DNA of 7,406 nucleotides from an uncultured Bacteroides sp. (lineage in GTDB: Bacteria > Bacteroidota > Bacteroidia > Bacteroidales > Bacteroidaceae): contig USSR01000344.1 of assembly GCA_900557355.1 (NCBI GenBank), positions 1 through 7,406 on the forward strand. Direction: 5' to 3'. The notes beneath the pieces were generated by a model. It saw only the letters and a program-made list of their open reading frames with translations. It did no database searches and had not been told where the DNA came from. Shown in pieces: positions 1-6,941 of this stretch. The stretch's first letter is position 1. Each line of letters opens with the position of its first letter. The translations under genes were made by a program, and so were the position numbers.

Positions 1-942
1 ATAACCGGTTATTGCTTTAACATTCAAACTGTAATGTCTGTTGCGGGTTATATTCCATTCTGTAGAATGTGAATCAATAGAATTCAGAGCGTCACCAATC
101 GGTAGAGTATATACCCGGGTAATTCCTCTAGAGGTTCCTTTAATACGCAATACCATTCTATAATCTTTATCTGTCGGTAAATATTCCGGCAAATAGATTT
201 CACCGGACGACCATGTGAAATGATTTTGTTCCGTGCTGCTATTTCTCAATGAAAACATACGGTTATCTAGAAAACCTTCTTCTATCTTGTACTTACCGGC
301 AACCAAATAACTATATTTCGGTATACGAAGCAGCTCCATAGATTCAAAGTTGACATATTCGCCCGTGGGATTTCCGTTTTCACAAATCTCCGTACTTAGG
401 TCGAACTTAACACTTAGTTTGGCAATCACACGTTGCAACTTTATCTCCAGTTTAGATACAGGCACAGACACCCCCTCTGTATATATCTCATTTTTACTTC
501 GCACATTCACATTAAGCAACTGCCGGAAAAACACAAATCTTGAAGCATTCAAGTTACTTTCCGAATTCATCTGAATACTTTTCAATTCTTCAGGGCTGTT
601 TATTCCCGAAAGATCTACTGGTTCATTTCCTATCACATAAATATCATTGTATCCTATATAGGTAATGGCAACATAATCTTCATTTATATCTATCAATTGA
701 TTGCTGACTAAAACTTTAGGCCCGTAAGGATTGGAAGTGCGTGTCGAGAAAATGATAACACGCAATTGTGATACCTCATTTTCATCCCCTGCAACAAGCT
801 TAGGCATGATACTGACAGGGATTTCCTTCCCTTCTCCCTGACCATTACTATCGGAAGATGCTTCTGTTCCGTCAGTACAAGCAGTGAGTAGATATAATAA
901 TGTCACAACGAAGCTATATATATAAACTAATTTCAGTCTCAT
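1..942 (-). CDS. Fimbrial lipoprotein subunit, Mfa/FimA-like (probable minor or tip component), 3' end beyond window
   Basis: The frame is open from an ATG at 942 through base 1, giving 314 codons with no stop, so the C-terminus lies outside the window. The protein starts MRKL-like (MRLKLVYIYSF) with a hydrophobic stretch and a lipobox LLTAC, making Cys22 the likely lipidated residue. Further on come fimbrillin-like blocks: LRVIIFSTRT near residue 60, VYVIGNEP near 105, and NITRNRHYSLNV near 300, which resembles the conserved RNR(H/F)Y strand near the end of Mfa1/FimA-type subunits. That suggests only a few tens of residues are missing. It begins 22 bases after the stop of the Mfa2-like gene and is the last visible member of the operon. 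By analogy with Mfa3-5/FimC-E of Porphyromonas it may be an accessory or tip subunit. That role is inferred from position and overall resemblance; the fold assignment is moderately secure. Confidence 0.8.
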   Translation of the reverse strand, partial: MRLKLVYIYSFVVTLLYLLTACTDGTEASSDSNGQGEGKEIPVSIMPKLVAGDENEVSQLRVIIFSTRTSNPYGPKVLVSNQLIDINEDYVAITYIGYNDIYVIGNEPVDLSGINSPEELKSIQMNSESNLNASRFVFFRQLLNVNVRSKNEIYTEGVSVPVSKLEIKLQRVIAKLSVKFDLSTEICENGNPTGEYVNFESMELLRIPKYSYLVAGKYKIEEGFLDNRMFSLRNSSTEQNHFTWSSGEIYLPEYLPTDKDYRMVLRIKGTSRGITRVYTLPIGDALNSIDSHSTEWNITRNRHYSLNVKAITGY

Positions 943-964
943 TCTCTCATTCAATTATAAAGTA

Positions 965-1963
965 TCACATTTCCGTATCCTGCAATATGATTGTCCACCC
1001 TGATACGGTAACAGCCGTTTGCATATAAGTATCCGTGTCACCGTCCAGATCATCTATAAGCGATATTTCTACTTCATACACATCCTGCCGGTCAAGTTCC
1101 GACTGTACACGGGTATATGGATGCATCCGGATGAGTTCGACTAAACCAGAACGGTAGAGTTCTTTGATTGTGCCGTCCTGCATTAAACGTTCTATCAGTA
1201 GCGTCAATTTTTCCCCTTCCACCAAACGCATCAAAGAAAAAACACCTGCAAATTGATTCCATGCATCATTATTTGTGCCCTGATATGGATAATATGTCAA
1301 TTCATTGCCCGAAGCAACTACAGAATTATCAAATTTATAAGTCGCCCCTTTAGGGTCAACCACACGGACACGCACACCATCCGCACAGCGGTGAATACAT
1401 GGTATTCCGCTTTTTTCAAACCACTTCACATTCAGATGCAAATGATTCTCATTCTTTATAAGTGAAAGAACTTCAGTGTGTTCCTTCACATCGTTTACTT
1501 CTACTTGTTTCATAGCATGAAAAACAGGAGTCAGTCTATAGTTCACGCTACGTTCTTCTGTTGCGTTGAGTGATAATAACGCTTGCTCAAGCGTAGTTTG
1601 TCCGGCAATAAAGACCGGTTGTAAAGTCACTTCATCAGTCAAGTTTCCCCATGCCACCAACGTATAGCTACCGGCAGAAAGTTCCGGGTCAACCCGAAAA
1701 TCTTTCGGGAAAGGCGTTCCTTTACGAGTTATACATTTCAGAAAACATCCGGCTGCATCAAATACATACAAGTCTATTTGCTGTACGTCAATGTTGAAGC
1801 GATCGGGACAAGTATTGTCCGTGTGATGAACATATTCGAAAGCCACCTGGAAACTTCCCTGCGGACAATCGGAAAAATCTTCATTAACGCATCCTGTAAT
1901 AAGCCATAATAGCATTGATATATATGCCACCATCCTTCTTTTCCGGTAAAATGTACTATACAT
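965..1963 (-). CDS. Mfa2/FimB-family fimbrial anchor lipoprotein
   Basis: This 332-residue protein has a basic start, a hydrophobic segment and the lipobox LITGC (Cys25). The mature protein begins CVNEDFSDCP, and this C-x2-ED-(L/F)-SDCP block is the hallmark of the Mfa2/FimB family. Then come IDLYVFD near residue 63 and SYTLVAWGN near 100, the usual first beta-sandwich strands, and a C-terminal WTIILQDTEM. In Porphyromonas gingivalis, Mfa2 and FimB anchor the fimbria in the outer membrane and limit its length; the same role is inferred here from family membership. Length is normal for the family. A second in-frame Met at residue 11 (codon at 1933) would leave a shorter but still workable signal peptide, so the exact start is uncertain. 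The gene follows the major fimbrillin after a 106-base gap containing a strong hairpin, which may set its expression below that of the major subunit. Confidence 0.9.
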   Translation of the reverse strand: MYSTFYRKRRMVAYISMLLWLITGCVNEDFSDCPQGSFQVAFEYVHHTDNTCPDRFNIDVQQIDLYVFDAAGCFLKCITRKGTPFPKDFRVDPELSAGSYTLVAWGNLTDEVTLQPVFIAGQTTLEQALLSLNATEERSVNYRLTPVFHAMKQVEVNDVKEHTEVLSLIKNENHLHLNVKWFEKSGIPCIHRCADGVRVRVVDPKGATYKFDNSVVASGNELTYYPYQGTNNDAWNQFAGVFSLMRLVEGEKLTLLIERLMQDGTIKELYRSGLVELIRMHPYTRVQSELDRQDVYEVEISLIDDLDGDTDTYMQTAVTVSGWTIILQDTEM

Positions 1964-1983
1964 GTTAAATTGTTATTGAGAGG

Positions 1984-2038
1984 GATTTTAGATTCTTTTA
2001 CCGGGGAAAATGCCCCGGCAAAAGAATCCGTTAAAATC
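1984..2038 (-). promoter_or_regulatory. Long interrupted stem-loop between major fimbrillin and anchor genes
   Basis: The innermost stem is CCGGGG (2001-2006) with CCCCGG (2013-2018) around a six-base loop. It continues after a one-base mismatch (2000 and 2019) into GATTCTTTT (1991-1999) paired with AAAAGAATC (2020-2028). After a three-base bulge (2029-2031) it goes on with GATTTTA (1984-1990) paired with TAAAATC (2032-2038), for 22 base pairs in total. On the transcribed (minus) strand no clean U-run follows the GC core, so it is not a textbook intrinsic terminator. Its place just after the major subunit stop suggests partial attenuation, or RNA processing and 3'-end protection that makes major subunit mRNA more abundant than the downstream messages. 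The structure is directly visible; its role is inferred. Confidence 0.75.
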
Positions 2039-2069
2039 TATTTTTAATGAACCGGCAAACTAATAGCAA

Positions 2070-3827
2070 TTACATTCCCAGTTCTGCATCCTGTTCAACT
2101 TTCGTCCATGGTTCCACTGTGATATGTGCCTGCATGTACGTTTTCTGGTTGATGGGATCTGTCGGGTCCACGGTAACATCTTCATCATCAGGATAACCGA
2201 TTGAAGTAATTTTTGAGATATTTACATTGTAAAAACGGTTGCGCATTACCGAATAGAACAGATTGTTGGCTTCCGTCTTTCCATCCATATTATCTTCAAC
2301 ATTCACACGATAGTAACAGGTACCTCCGGTGTACTGGAAAATACGTATTGTTCCTTCAATACTTTCCTTATAGCCCGGTAGTGCATTCTTGGGATGCGAA
2401 TATTTCTTGATGGTAACAACTGAATAAATACCTTCAGAAGTAGAGAATGAGCTTCCATAATATACACTTACAGAATTTTCTATATCACCTTCGTCTACAG
2501 CACTTCCCTCGTCTACTGCATTTAACCATTTCTGTTTTCCGGCTTTATTCAAATAAGTCTTTAAAATCATGCCCAAGCCATAGTTTGCCAAGTTTCCACT
2601 AAAGTCTGCAGGAGCCGTATAAATCTGATTTTCCCATTCCGGGACAATAAAATATGGCGGTACATCTTTTCCTCCTGTAGTATAATCAGTTCCGTCTAAT
2701 TTATTTTCGATACTAAGATTGCTACCATCATTTTTCACTTCAACAGCATTAATCATCACATTAGCCGCCGGAGCAAATACACCTTTCACCAACACATAAG
2801 TAGTATTTCCCCTTACCGGTGTCTGATTGGAGTTCTCCGGCAAATATATAGACTCTATAGCTTCCCCGTCAGCACTTGCTTTCAAATCCAAATTAGGCTC
2901 ATTCACCTCGTCATAATATTTAGCGAAATCTGCAAATGTAGAGCTAGTATTAGTCATTGTATAAAACGGTGTAAGGAAACCATCAACATGATTATGCAGA
3001 AATATATAGCTCTGAACCGGAAGATTACGAACCGTAAAAGTCGGAGTAAGTAATTTGCCTAATGTATTACTTTCACTATCTTTCAATATCAAAGCATCCG
3101 CATTTGCATAAGTAGCCTGCAACTTAGCAGCAGCACGGGATATGAACACCTCCAAATGATTGTTTTTCTTCATTTCCGCCGAACTATCATACGCCGGTTT
3201 CGAGCAATCCTCAGCAGAAATCCCGGGATATAATGTGTATTCGGTTGCCTTCAATACGTTTGCCATCAGGAAACCATTGGTCGCCGCATTCCCATTACCG
3301 GATATTTTATCAAAATTACCGACACGCGATACAGCAACTGCCGTTTCTACACCTTTGGTATGGGCAATACGTCCTGCTTTCGTACAATGTGTCAAAGTAA
3401 CAGCTTCAAATTGAGTAGTTGTAGTGGTAGACGTAATCCAGTCGTCCTGCATATTAGCTACTACATACACTTTCTTTTTACCGGAAGTTAGTTTCAATAC
3501 AGCAGTGTGCTCCGTGCCATGTTCATCTACAGTAGCATTATCCGTCTTTGCTTCAAAGCTACCGGATTCATTGAAGATATAAGCCCGCAGATTTTTGATG
3601 TTTTTTTCTGTAGTAGTACCTTCATGTGTGTCACCCGTTGTACGTGCTACAACACTATCTTTGCCCAGTTTAAATGTAAACTTCGCCCAAGTAGGTTCTC
3701 CCTCTATGACTTCGGTATTACCATTGTCATCGCTTCTTTCTTCGCCTAGCTTGCCCTCACTGCTACAAGCAGCAAACGTTATTGTTGCCAGCGCAAATAC
3801 TCCGATTAGAAAATAATTCTTTCTCAT
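2070..3827 (-). CDS. Major fimbrillin lipoprotein, Mfa1/FimA-like
   Basis: I place the start at the ATG at 3827, giving 585 residues beginning MRKNYFLIGV, a clean lipoprotein signal ending TFAAC (Cys21). A longer reading from 3884 would add 19 residues that overlap the preceding gene and spoil the signal peptide. Family features include NLRAYIFNESG near residue 75, KKVYVVANMQ near 115, FISRAAAKLQ near 230, NTTYVLVKG near 345, FYSVMRNRFYNVNI near 535 and the C-terminal VEPWTKVEQDAEL. These match the Mfa1-type fimbrillins, whose length is similar (about 560 residues in P. gingivalis). Known family behaviour is export as a lipoprotein, proteolytic removal of the N-terminal strand, and polymerisation by strand exchange through the C-terminal strands. 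It probably forms the pilus shaft. The gene follows the DUF3868 gene after 43 AT-rich bases and is followed by a long stem-loop before the anchor gene. Confidence 0.9.
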   Translation of the reverse strand: MRKNYFLIGVFALATITFAACSSEGKLGEERSDDNGNTEVIEGEPTWAKFTFKLGKDSVVARTTGDTHEGTTTEKNIKNLRAYIFNESGSFEAKTDNATVDEHGTEHTAVLKLTSGKKKVYVVANMQDDWITSTTTTTQFEAVTLTHCTKAGRIAHTKGVETAVAVSRVGNFDKISGNGNAATNGFLMANVLKATEYTLYPGISAEDCSKPAYDSSAEMKKNNHLEVFISRAAAKLQATYANADALILKDSESNTLGKLLTPTFTVRNLPVQSYIFLHNHVDGFLTPFYTMTNTSSTFADFAKYYDEVNEPNLDLKASADGEAIESIYLPENSNQTPVRGNTTYVLVKGVFAPAANVMINAVEVKNDGSNLSIENKLDGTDYTTGGKDVPPYFIVPEWENQIYTAPADFSGNLANYGLGMILKTYLNKAGKQKWLNAVDEGSAVDEGDIENSVSVYYGSSFSTSEGIYSVVTIKKYSHPKNALPGYKESIEGTIRIFQYTGGTCYYRVNVEDNMDGKTEANNLFYSVMRNRFYNVNISKITSIGYPDDEDVTVDPTDPINQKTYMQAHITVEPWTKVEQDAELGM

Positions 3828-3870
3828 TTTTCGTTTTATGATTAAAAAATAAATTATTATATATTGAGAT

Positions 3871-5043
3871 TTATACGGTTCCATTCTTCATCCGGTAATA
3901 CACCTTGATGTATCCTGCTCGACGCAGTTGCGGAAAGAAGTGTTCTTCCAAATAACGATAGGGCACTCCTCTTTTCAAACGTTGCAACTGTCCCTCACGC
4001 CCTTTCATTATCGGAACTGAATCAATAATATTCAATACTTCCTTACGGTATTCCATACCAGAATGTTCCACTTTATAACGTAGTTCTTCCCAGCCCTCAT
4101 CACCATTCACAAGTGCAAAGCAACTATCCGCCAAAGCAATCCGGTCGGCTATATATTGCTTCAGCGCTTCAGCTCGTTTTCCAGACAATCGTTTGTTGAA
4201 TTCAAAAGCCCCCTCGGGTGAGGAAAGCCCCAATAGCACTACGCGAGCTATCTCTACTTCGGGATCTTCACTAATACGGCGAATTACATCAATAATATGT
4301 TCCAACACTCTCTCATTATCCAGATAATTGCTATCTATCTCTGCCTTTGCAAGCTTGAAATAAACAATCTGTGCTCCTTCCTGCTCGCCTGCCAGAATCC
4401 TTTTGCCCACTGAATAGTTATCTATGGGTTCTACAAATTTCTCTGTTTCAGCCAGTACTTCCGTAGCACATTTATGCGGTAACATTTCCGGTATTTTCAC
4501 CTTATTCTTTATTTCCGGCTTAACAATAGAATATCCATCCGTCCGGTTCCACGTAAACAATTCCACCATATCCAACTCCTTTTTCATACAGCAATTTCTA
4601 AGTTGCCGCTGTAACACTAACTTTGCCTGCCATATCCAAAGTTGATTGGCTAACATCGGAGTTGAACATGTTATTGTATTCCATTGCCGATTGGATACTG
4701 TATATATTAAGTCTTTCTCTGCTTTTGATGAGTGAAGCACTTTTTGTCTTCGAACTATTTTCTCCCGTATTTTGCCATTTACGCGTATGGCAGGGAAAGC
4801 AAAAGACTGATTTCCCTTTATATCTATCAATATAGGTGTAAGCAACAACTCATCATTTGCTTTTGTAATGCCGGGAGCAATCATCAAATGAAATCTCAAA
4901 CTCACAGAATCCCCTTGAGCATTCTTCTCTATAGAAAAATTATTGATCTTGATCGAATCATTATTTTGAGCGGAAACTGACATGAACGTTATACTCATAA
5001 AAAAGGAAAGTATTATAATCTGAAAACTATTCATTTGGCACAT
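3871..5043 (-). CDS. DUF3868 domain protein with OmpA-like C-terminal region
   Basis: This 390-residue protein has an N-terminal signal peptide ending near SVSAQ (residue 26), so it is exported to the periplasm or outer membrane. Residues about 27-140 have the look of DUF3868, a domain found almost only beside Bacteroidales fimbrillin genes. Residues about 226-298 resemble the OmpA peptidoglycan-binding fold: IVYFKLAKAEID, then LLGLSSPEG, then FNKRLSGKRAEALKQYI, which fits the N-x2-LS-x2-RA pattern. A basic C-terminal tail follows. A plausible role is tethering or assembling the fimbrial machinery at the cell wall, but no function is established that I can name. Its ATG at 5043 overlaps the last base of the upstream stop codon (TAATG), which favours translational coupling. 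An alternative ATG at 5034 would drop three residues and leave the signal peptide intact. Confidence 0.85.
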   Translation of the reverse strand: MCQMNSFQIIILSFFMSITFMSVSAQNNDSIKINNFSIEKNAQGDSVSLRFHLMIAPGITKANDELLLTPILIDIKGNQSFAFPAIRVNGKIREKIVRRQKVLHSSKAEKDLIYTVSNRQWNTITCSTPMLANQLWIWQAKLVLQRQLRNCCMKKELDMVELFTWNRTDGYSIVKPEIKNKVKIPEMLPHKCATEVLAETEKFVEPIDNYSVGKRILAGEQEGAQIVYFKLAKAEIDSNYLDNERVLEHIIDVIRRISEDPEVEIARVVLLGLSSPEGAFEFNKRLSGKRAEALKQYIADRIALADSCFALVNGDEGWEELRYKVEHSGMEYRKEVLNIIDSVPIMKGREGQLQRLKRGVPYRYLEEHFFPQLRRAGYIKVYYRMKNGTV

Positions 5044-5636
5044 TATTTAAGTAAGTATATGATAGATACAGCGGCACGTGTAGGCCCTAAATAATTACGG
5101 TTGTTTACACTTAAACGCTCACCGCATTCCTTACACGGGTATTTACTATAATGCAGGTGTGCATAGCCGACCCCTAATGTCCCTTCTATACTCCAATGTG
5201 GTGAAAGAATCCACTGATACCCATAACTGAATCCGAATCCGGCAAGATTTCCCTGTCTTCTAAAGTCACCTAGTCCCCAATATCGAATATTACTGACATT
5301 ATATTGTCCATAAAACAAATGTCCGCCAAAGAAATGTCCATTGAACCGTTCACAAAGCCAATAGCGAAGCTCTGATTGTATCAACCAATGCTTCATTTTT
5401 CTATTGTTGGAACCATAACCATTCTTACCCAAAGGAAAAGGATTGTAGGCTCCCCACAAATCAACAGTCAGTTTGGGAGATATTCCCCATTCCACCCCTA
5501 TGTTTGGTGTTTGTAACAACCCGCCATAAAGTAAATTCGTTTTTACTGCTATATCTTGTGCTCTAACCGCAAAACATCCTAGCAAAGTAAATAGACCAAT
5601 AAGTATGCCGGCTTTATTTCTTATACAATCATTCAT
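5043..5636 (-). CDS. DUF3575 family outer-membrane protein, first gene of the fimbrial operon
   Basis: From the ATG at 5636 the protein is 197 residues, MNDCIRNKAG onward, with a signal peptide ending near AVRAQ. The mature part opens DIAVKTNLLY and continues with alternating aromatic and polar strands (VEWGISPKLTVDLWGAY, FGFSYGYQWILSPHW, AVSIIYLLK at the end), as in DUF3575, a small predicted beta-barrel outer-membrane family. A TTG six codons upstream (5654) could extend it, but the ATG gives a better signal peptide. The family regularly precedes DUF3868 and fimbrillin genes in Bacteroidales, so a role in pilus assembly or outer-membrane passage is likely but unproven. Two close cysteines (YPCKECGE, near residue 170) could form a disulfide. 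Only 35 bases separate the start codon from the left inverted repeat, so the promoter must lie in or beyond the bracketed segment. Confidence 0.85.
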   Translation of the reverse strand: MNDCIRNKAGILIGLFTLLGCFAVRAQDIAVKTNLLYGGLLQTPNIGVEWGISPKLTVDLWGAYNPFPLGKNGYGSNNRKMKHWLIQSELRYWLCERFNGHFFGGHLFYGQYNVSNIRYWGLGDFRRQGNLAGFGFSYGYQWILSPHWSIEGTLGVGYAHLHYSKYPCKECGERLSVNNRNYLGPTRAAVSIIYLLK

Positions 5637-5664
5637 TATATACAGTTTTTTCAAACTATTTCTT

Positions 5665-5694
5665 ATGCATCTCTATTCCGTAATAGAGATGCAT
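5665..5694. repeat. Left recombination site: 19-bp inverted repeat inside a 30-bp near-perfect palindrome
   Basis: Bases 5672-5690 (TCTATTCCGTAATAGAGAT) are the exact reverse complement of 6912-6930. The site is also a palindrome in itself: ATGCATCTCTATT (5665-5677) pairs perfectly with AATAGAGATGCAT (5682-5694) around the asymmetric centre CCGT (5678-5681). Two inverted arms around a short asymmetric spacer is the usual design of a tyrosine recombinase crossover site. The site's place just ahead of the fimbrial operon supports its use as an inversion site. Confidence 0.85.
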
Positions 5695-5903
5695 AATTAC
5701 ACATAAACAGTAAACATCTAATTATCAAAGAATTATATTACAAAAACTAATAATAAAATGTTTCAACATCATAATACAATGAATCATAGCAAACAAAATA
5801 AATAATATCATTTTGATATATAATTCATTAAACTAATAGATACTGAAACAATTGTGAAACAAACAGATAAGCAACAGACCAAACAATCAAAACAGTTATT
5901 GCT
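5695..5903. promoter_or_regulatory. AT-rich divergent intergenic region between fimbrial operon and AraC gene
   Basis: This stretch must hold the promoter and leader of the AraC gene in the present orientation. It could also hold a leftward promoter for the fimbrial operon. No perfect TAnnTTTG element with a properly spaced TTG is visible on either strand. The nearest are TTATTTTG on the minus strand (5801-5794), facing the fimbrial operon, and TCATTTTG on the plus strand (5808-5815), facing the AraC gene. Each has one mismatch and no good -33 partner. A small perfect dyad, ATATCA (5805-5810) with TGATAT (5814-5819), overlaps both and could be an operator. These are weak signals in very AT-rich DNA. 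Confidence 0.4.
5732..5744 (+). repeat. 13-bp direct repeat, copy 1 (inside the segment)
   Basis: ATTATATTACAAA occurs here and again at 6983-6995, outside the right inverted repeat and just past the end of the recombinase gene. It is AT-rich, so chance is possible. An accessory recombinase-binding site is a speculative alternative. Confidence 0.3.
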
Positions 5904-6788
5904 ATGGAAACAAAACATATAAAAAGCGAACTTCTGTATATTGAAGAACATCGGTCATGTCAAAACTACATGACAACGATTGAAACTGGATTTAAATATC
6001 TTGAATTCGCTAAGAATGCAGCATTTGAAGAAGATAATACAACAAAAAATTATCTCCTGTTCTTCCTGAAAGGCGATTTCACCATAAGTTGCAACCAGTT
6101 TCATAACAAGTTGTTTCATGCTGGAGAAATGATACTCATCCCTCGTTCTTCCCGACTAAAAGGATTTGCGGGAACCGATTCAAGCCTACTCTCCATGTTT
6201 TTCGATATACCTGCAGAGAACTGTGACAAGCTCATATTACAGTCTTTATCAAATGTATGCAACAACATTGAATATGACTTTTCACCAATTAAAATACGCT
6301 ATCCATTAACACTATTTCTTGAAGTATTAACTCACTGCATCAAAAACGGAATGAGTTGCGCACACTTACACGGGCTGATGCAACGAGAGTTTTTCTTTCT
6401 TTTACGAGGGTTTTATGAAAAACAGGAGATTGCAGTATTATTCCACCCCATTATCGGAAAAGAAGTGGATTTTAAAGATTTTGTCATGCACAATCATACC
6501 AAAGTAGATAATATAGAGCAGCTTATCTCACTATCGAATATGGGAAGAAGCTGTTTTTTTACCAAATTCAATGAAGTGTTTGGTATGACAGCTAAACAGT
6601 GGATGCTGAAACAAAAGAACCAAAGAATATTGGAAAAAATGACGGAACCAGGAGTATGTATAAAAGATATCATTGAAGAATTGGGATTTGATTCGCAAGG
6701 TAACTTCAACCGTTACTGCAAACAACATTTCGGATGTACCCCCAAACAACTGATAGAGCAATGTCAGGCAACCAATCAAACAAGTTAG
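5904..6788 (+). CDS. AraC-family transcriptional regulator within the putative invertible segment
   Basis: This 294-residue cytoplasmic protein has a C-terminal AraC-type DNA-binding domain of two helix-turn-helix motifs. The first covers about residues 203-237 (IEQLISLSNMGRSCFFTKFN, then EVFGMTAKQWM). The second covers about 253-283 (IKDIIEELGFDSQGNFNRYC, then KQHFGCTPKQL), including the family signature F-x2-GFDS-x4-NR-like spacing and the F-G-x-TPKQ end. Residues about 49-90 (YLLFFLKGDFTISCN, then LFHAGEMILIPRSS) look like a degenerate cupin sensing domain of the type often seen in Bacteroidales regulators. Length is normal for the family, and no break or missing segment is seen. Its place between inverted repeats next to the fimbrial operon makes that operon the most likely target, as activator or repressor. 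Expression probably changes with segment orientation, which would couple regulator dosage to the switch. The ligand is unknown. Confidence 0.92.
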   Translation: METKHIKSELLYIEEHRSCQNYMTTIETGFKYLEFAKNAAFEEDNTTKNYLLFFLKGDFTISCNQFHNKLFHAGEMILIPRSSRLKGFAGTDSSLLSMFFDIPAENCDKLILQSLSNVCNNIEYDFSPIKIRYPLTLFLEVLTHCIKNGMSCAHLHGLMQREFFFLLRGFYEKQEIAVLFHPIIGKEVDFKDFVMHNHTKVDNIEQLISLSNMGRSCFFTKFNEVFGMTAKQWMLKQKNQRILEKMTEPGVCIKDIIEELGFDSQGNFNRYCKQHFGCTPKQLIEQCQATNQTS

Positions 6789-6863
6789 CCATTATTGTCC
6801 CTATCTGTACAAAATGAATAAATTATTGGACTTTATGATAAATTCAATATTGAAAAATTTCAT

Positions 6864-6871
6864 TTACTTTG
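6864..6871 (+). promoter_or_regulatory. Candidate outward-facing -7 promoter element at the right end of the segment
   Basis: TTACTTTG matches the Bacteroides -7 consensus TAnnTTTG at all but one position and is followed by CAGCG. It points right, out of the segment and through the right repeat. After inversion it would sit near 5738-5731 pointing into the fimbrial operon, with a transcription start roughly 90 bases from the DUF3575 ATG. There is no convincing TTG at -33, so this is a suggestive match only. Confidence 0.35.
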
Positions 6872-6911
6872 CAGCGTGAAATATATTAAGAAACAAAGAT
6901 ATTTTAATATG

Positions 6912-6930
6912 ATCTCTATTACGGAATAGA
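6912..6930. repeat. Right recombination site: 19-bp inverted repeat
   Basis: ATCTCTATTACGGAATAGA is the exact reverse complement of 5672-5690, lying in inverted orientation about 1.2 kb away. Identity stops at 6911 on the inner side and at 6931 on the outer side. Around the ACGG centre (6921-6924) the flanking arms pair for six bases (TCTATT with AATAGA), compared with thirteen in the left site. A 19-bp exact inverted match flanking a single gene is far beyond chance in a 7.4-kb window. Confidence 0.85.
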
Positions 6931-6941
6931 TTACAATATTG

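Larger units (their letters stand above)
5680..6922. other. Putative invertible DNA segment carrying an AraC-family gene
   Basis: The segment is bounded by the two 19-bp inverted repeats and, between spacer centres, is about 1.24 kb. It holds one complete gene, the AraC-family regulator, with about 210 AT-rich bases on its 5' side and about 120 on its 3' side. A tyrosine recombinase gene lies just outside the right repeat and the fimbrial operon starts just outside the left one. As drawn, the regulator is divergent from the operon. If the segment inverted, the regulator would fall at roughly 6698 to 5814 on the minus strand, in tandem with and upstream of the fimbrial genes, about 180 bases from the DUF3575 start codon. 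Inversion itself is inferred from the architecture and is not shown by this single sequence. Confidence 0.75.

Noticed and set aside
3160..3816. Plus-strand open frames inside the major fimbrillin gene
   Set aside because: They lie opposite a clearly coding frame and show no domain, signal peptide or operon context.
3828..3884. Upstream start for the major fimbrillin at 3884
   Set aside because: It overlaps the previous gene, adds a hydrophobic extension ahead of a complete lipoprotein signal peptide, and the ATG at 3827 gives a normal start.
5637..5654. TTG start for the DUF3575 gene at 5654
   Set aside because: The ATG at 5636 gives a standard signal peptide; the extra six residues add nothing recognisable. 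TTG cannot be fully excluded.
5665..5694. Left palindrome as a transcription terminator
   Set aside because: No U-run follows the stem on either strand, the stem is AT-rich, and its core is repeated exactly in inverted orientation 1.2 kb away.
6494..6779. Minus-strand open frames inside the AraC gene
   Set aside because: They are shadows of the AraC coding frame, with no start signals or recognisable protein features.
5665..6930. The inverted repeats as ends of an insertion sequence or small transposon
   Set aside because: No transposase lies between them, no target duplication is visible outside them, and the arm-spacer-arm structure next to a tyrosine recombinase fits a site-specific crossover better.
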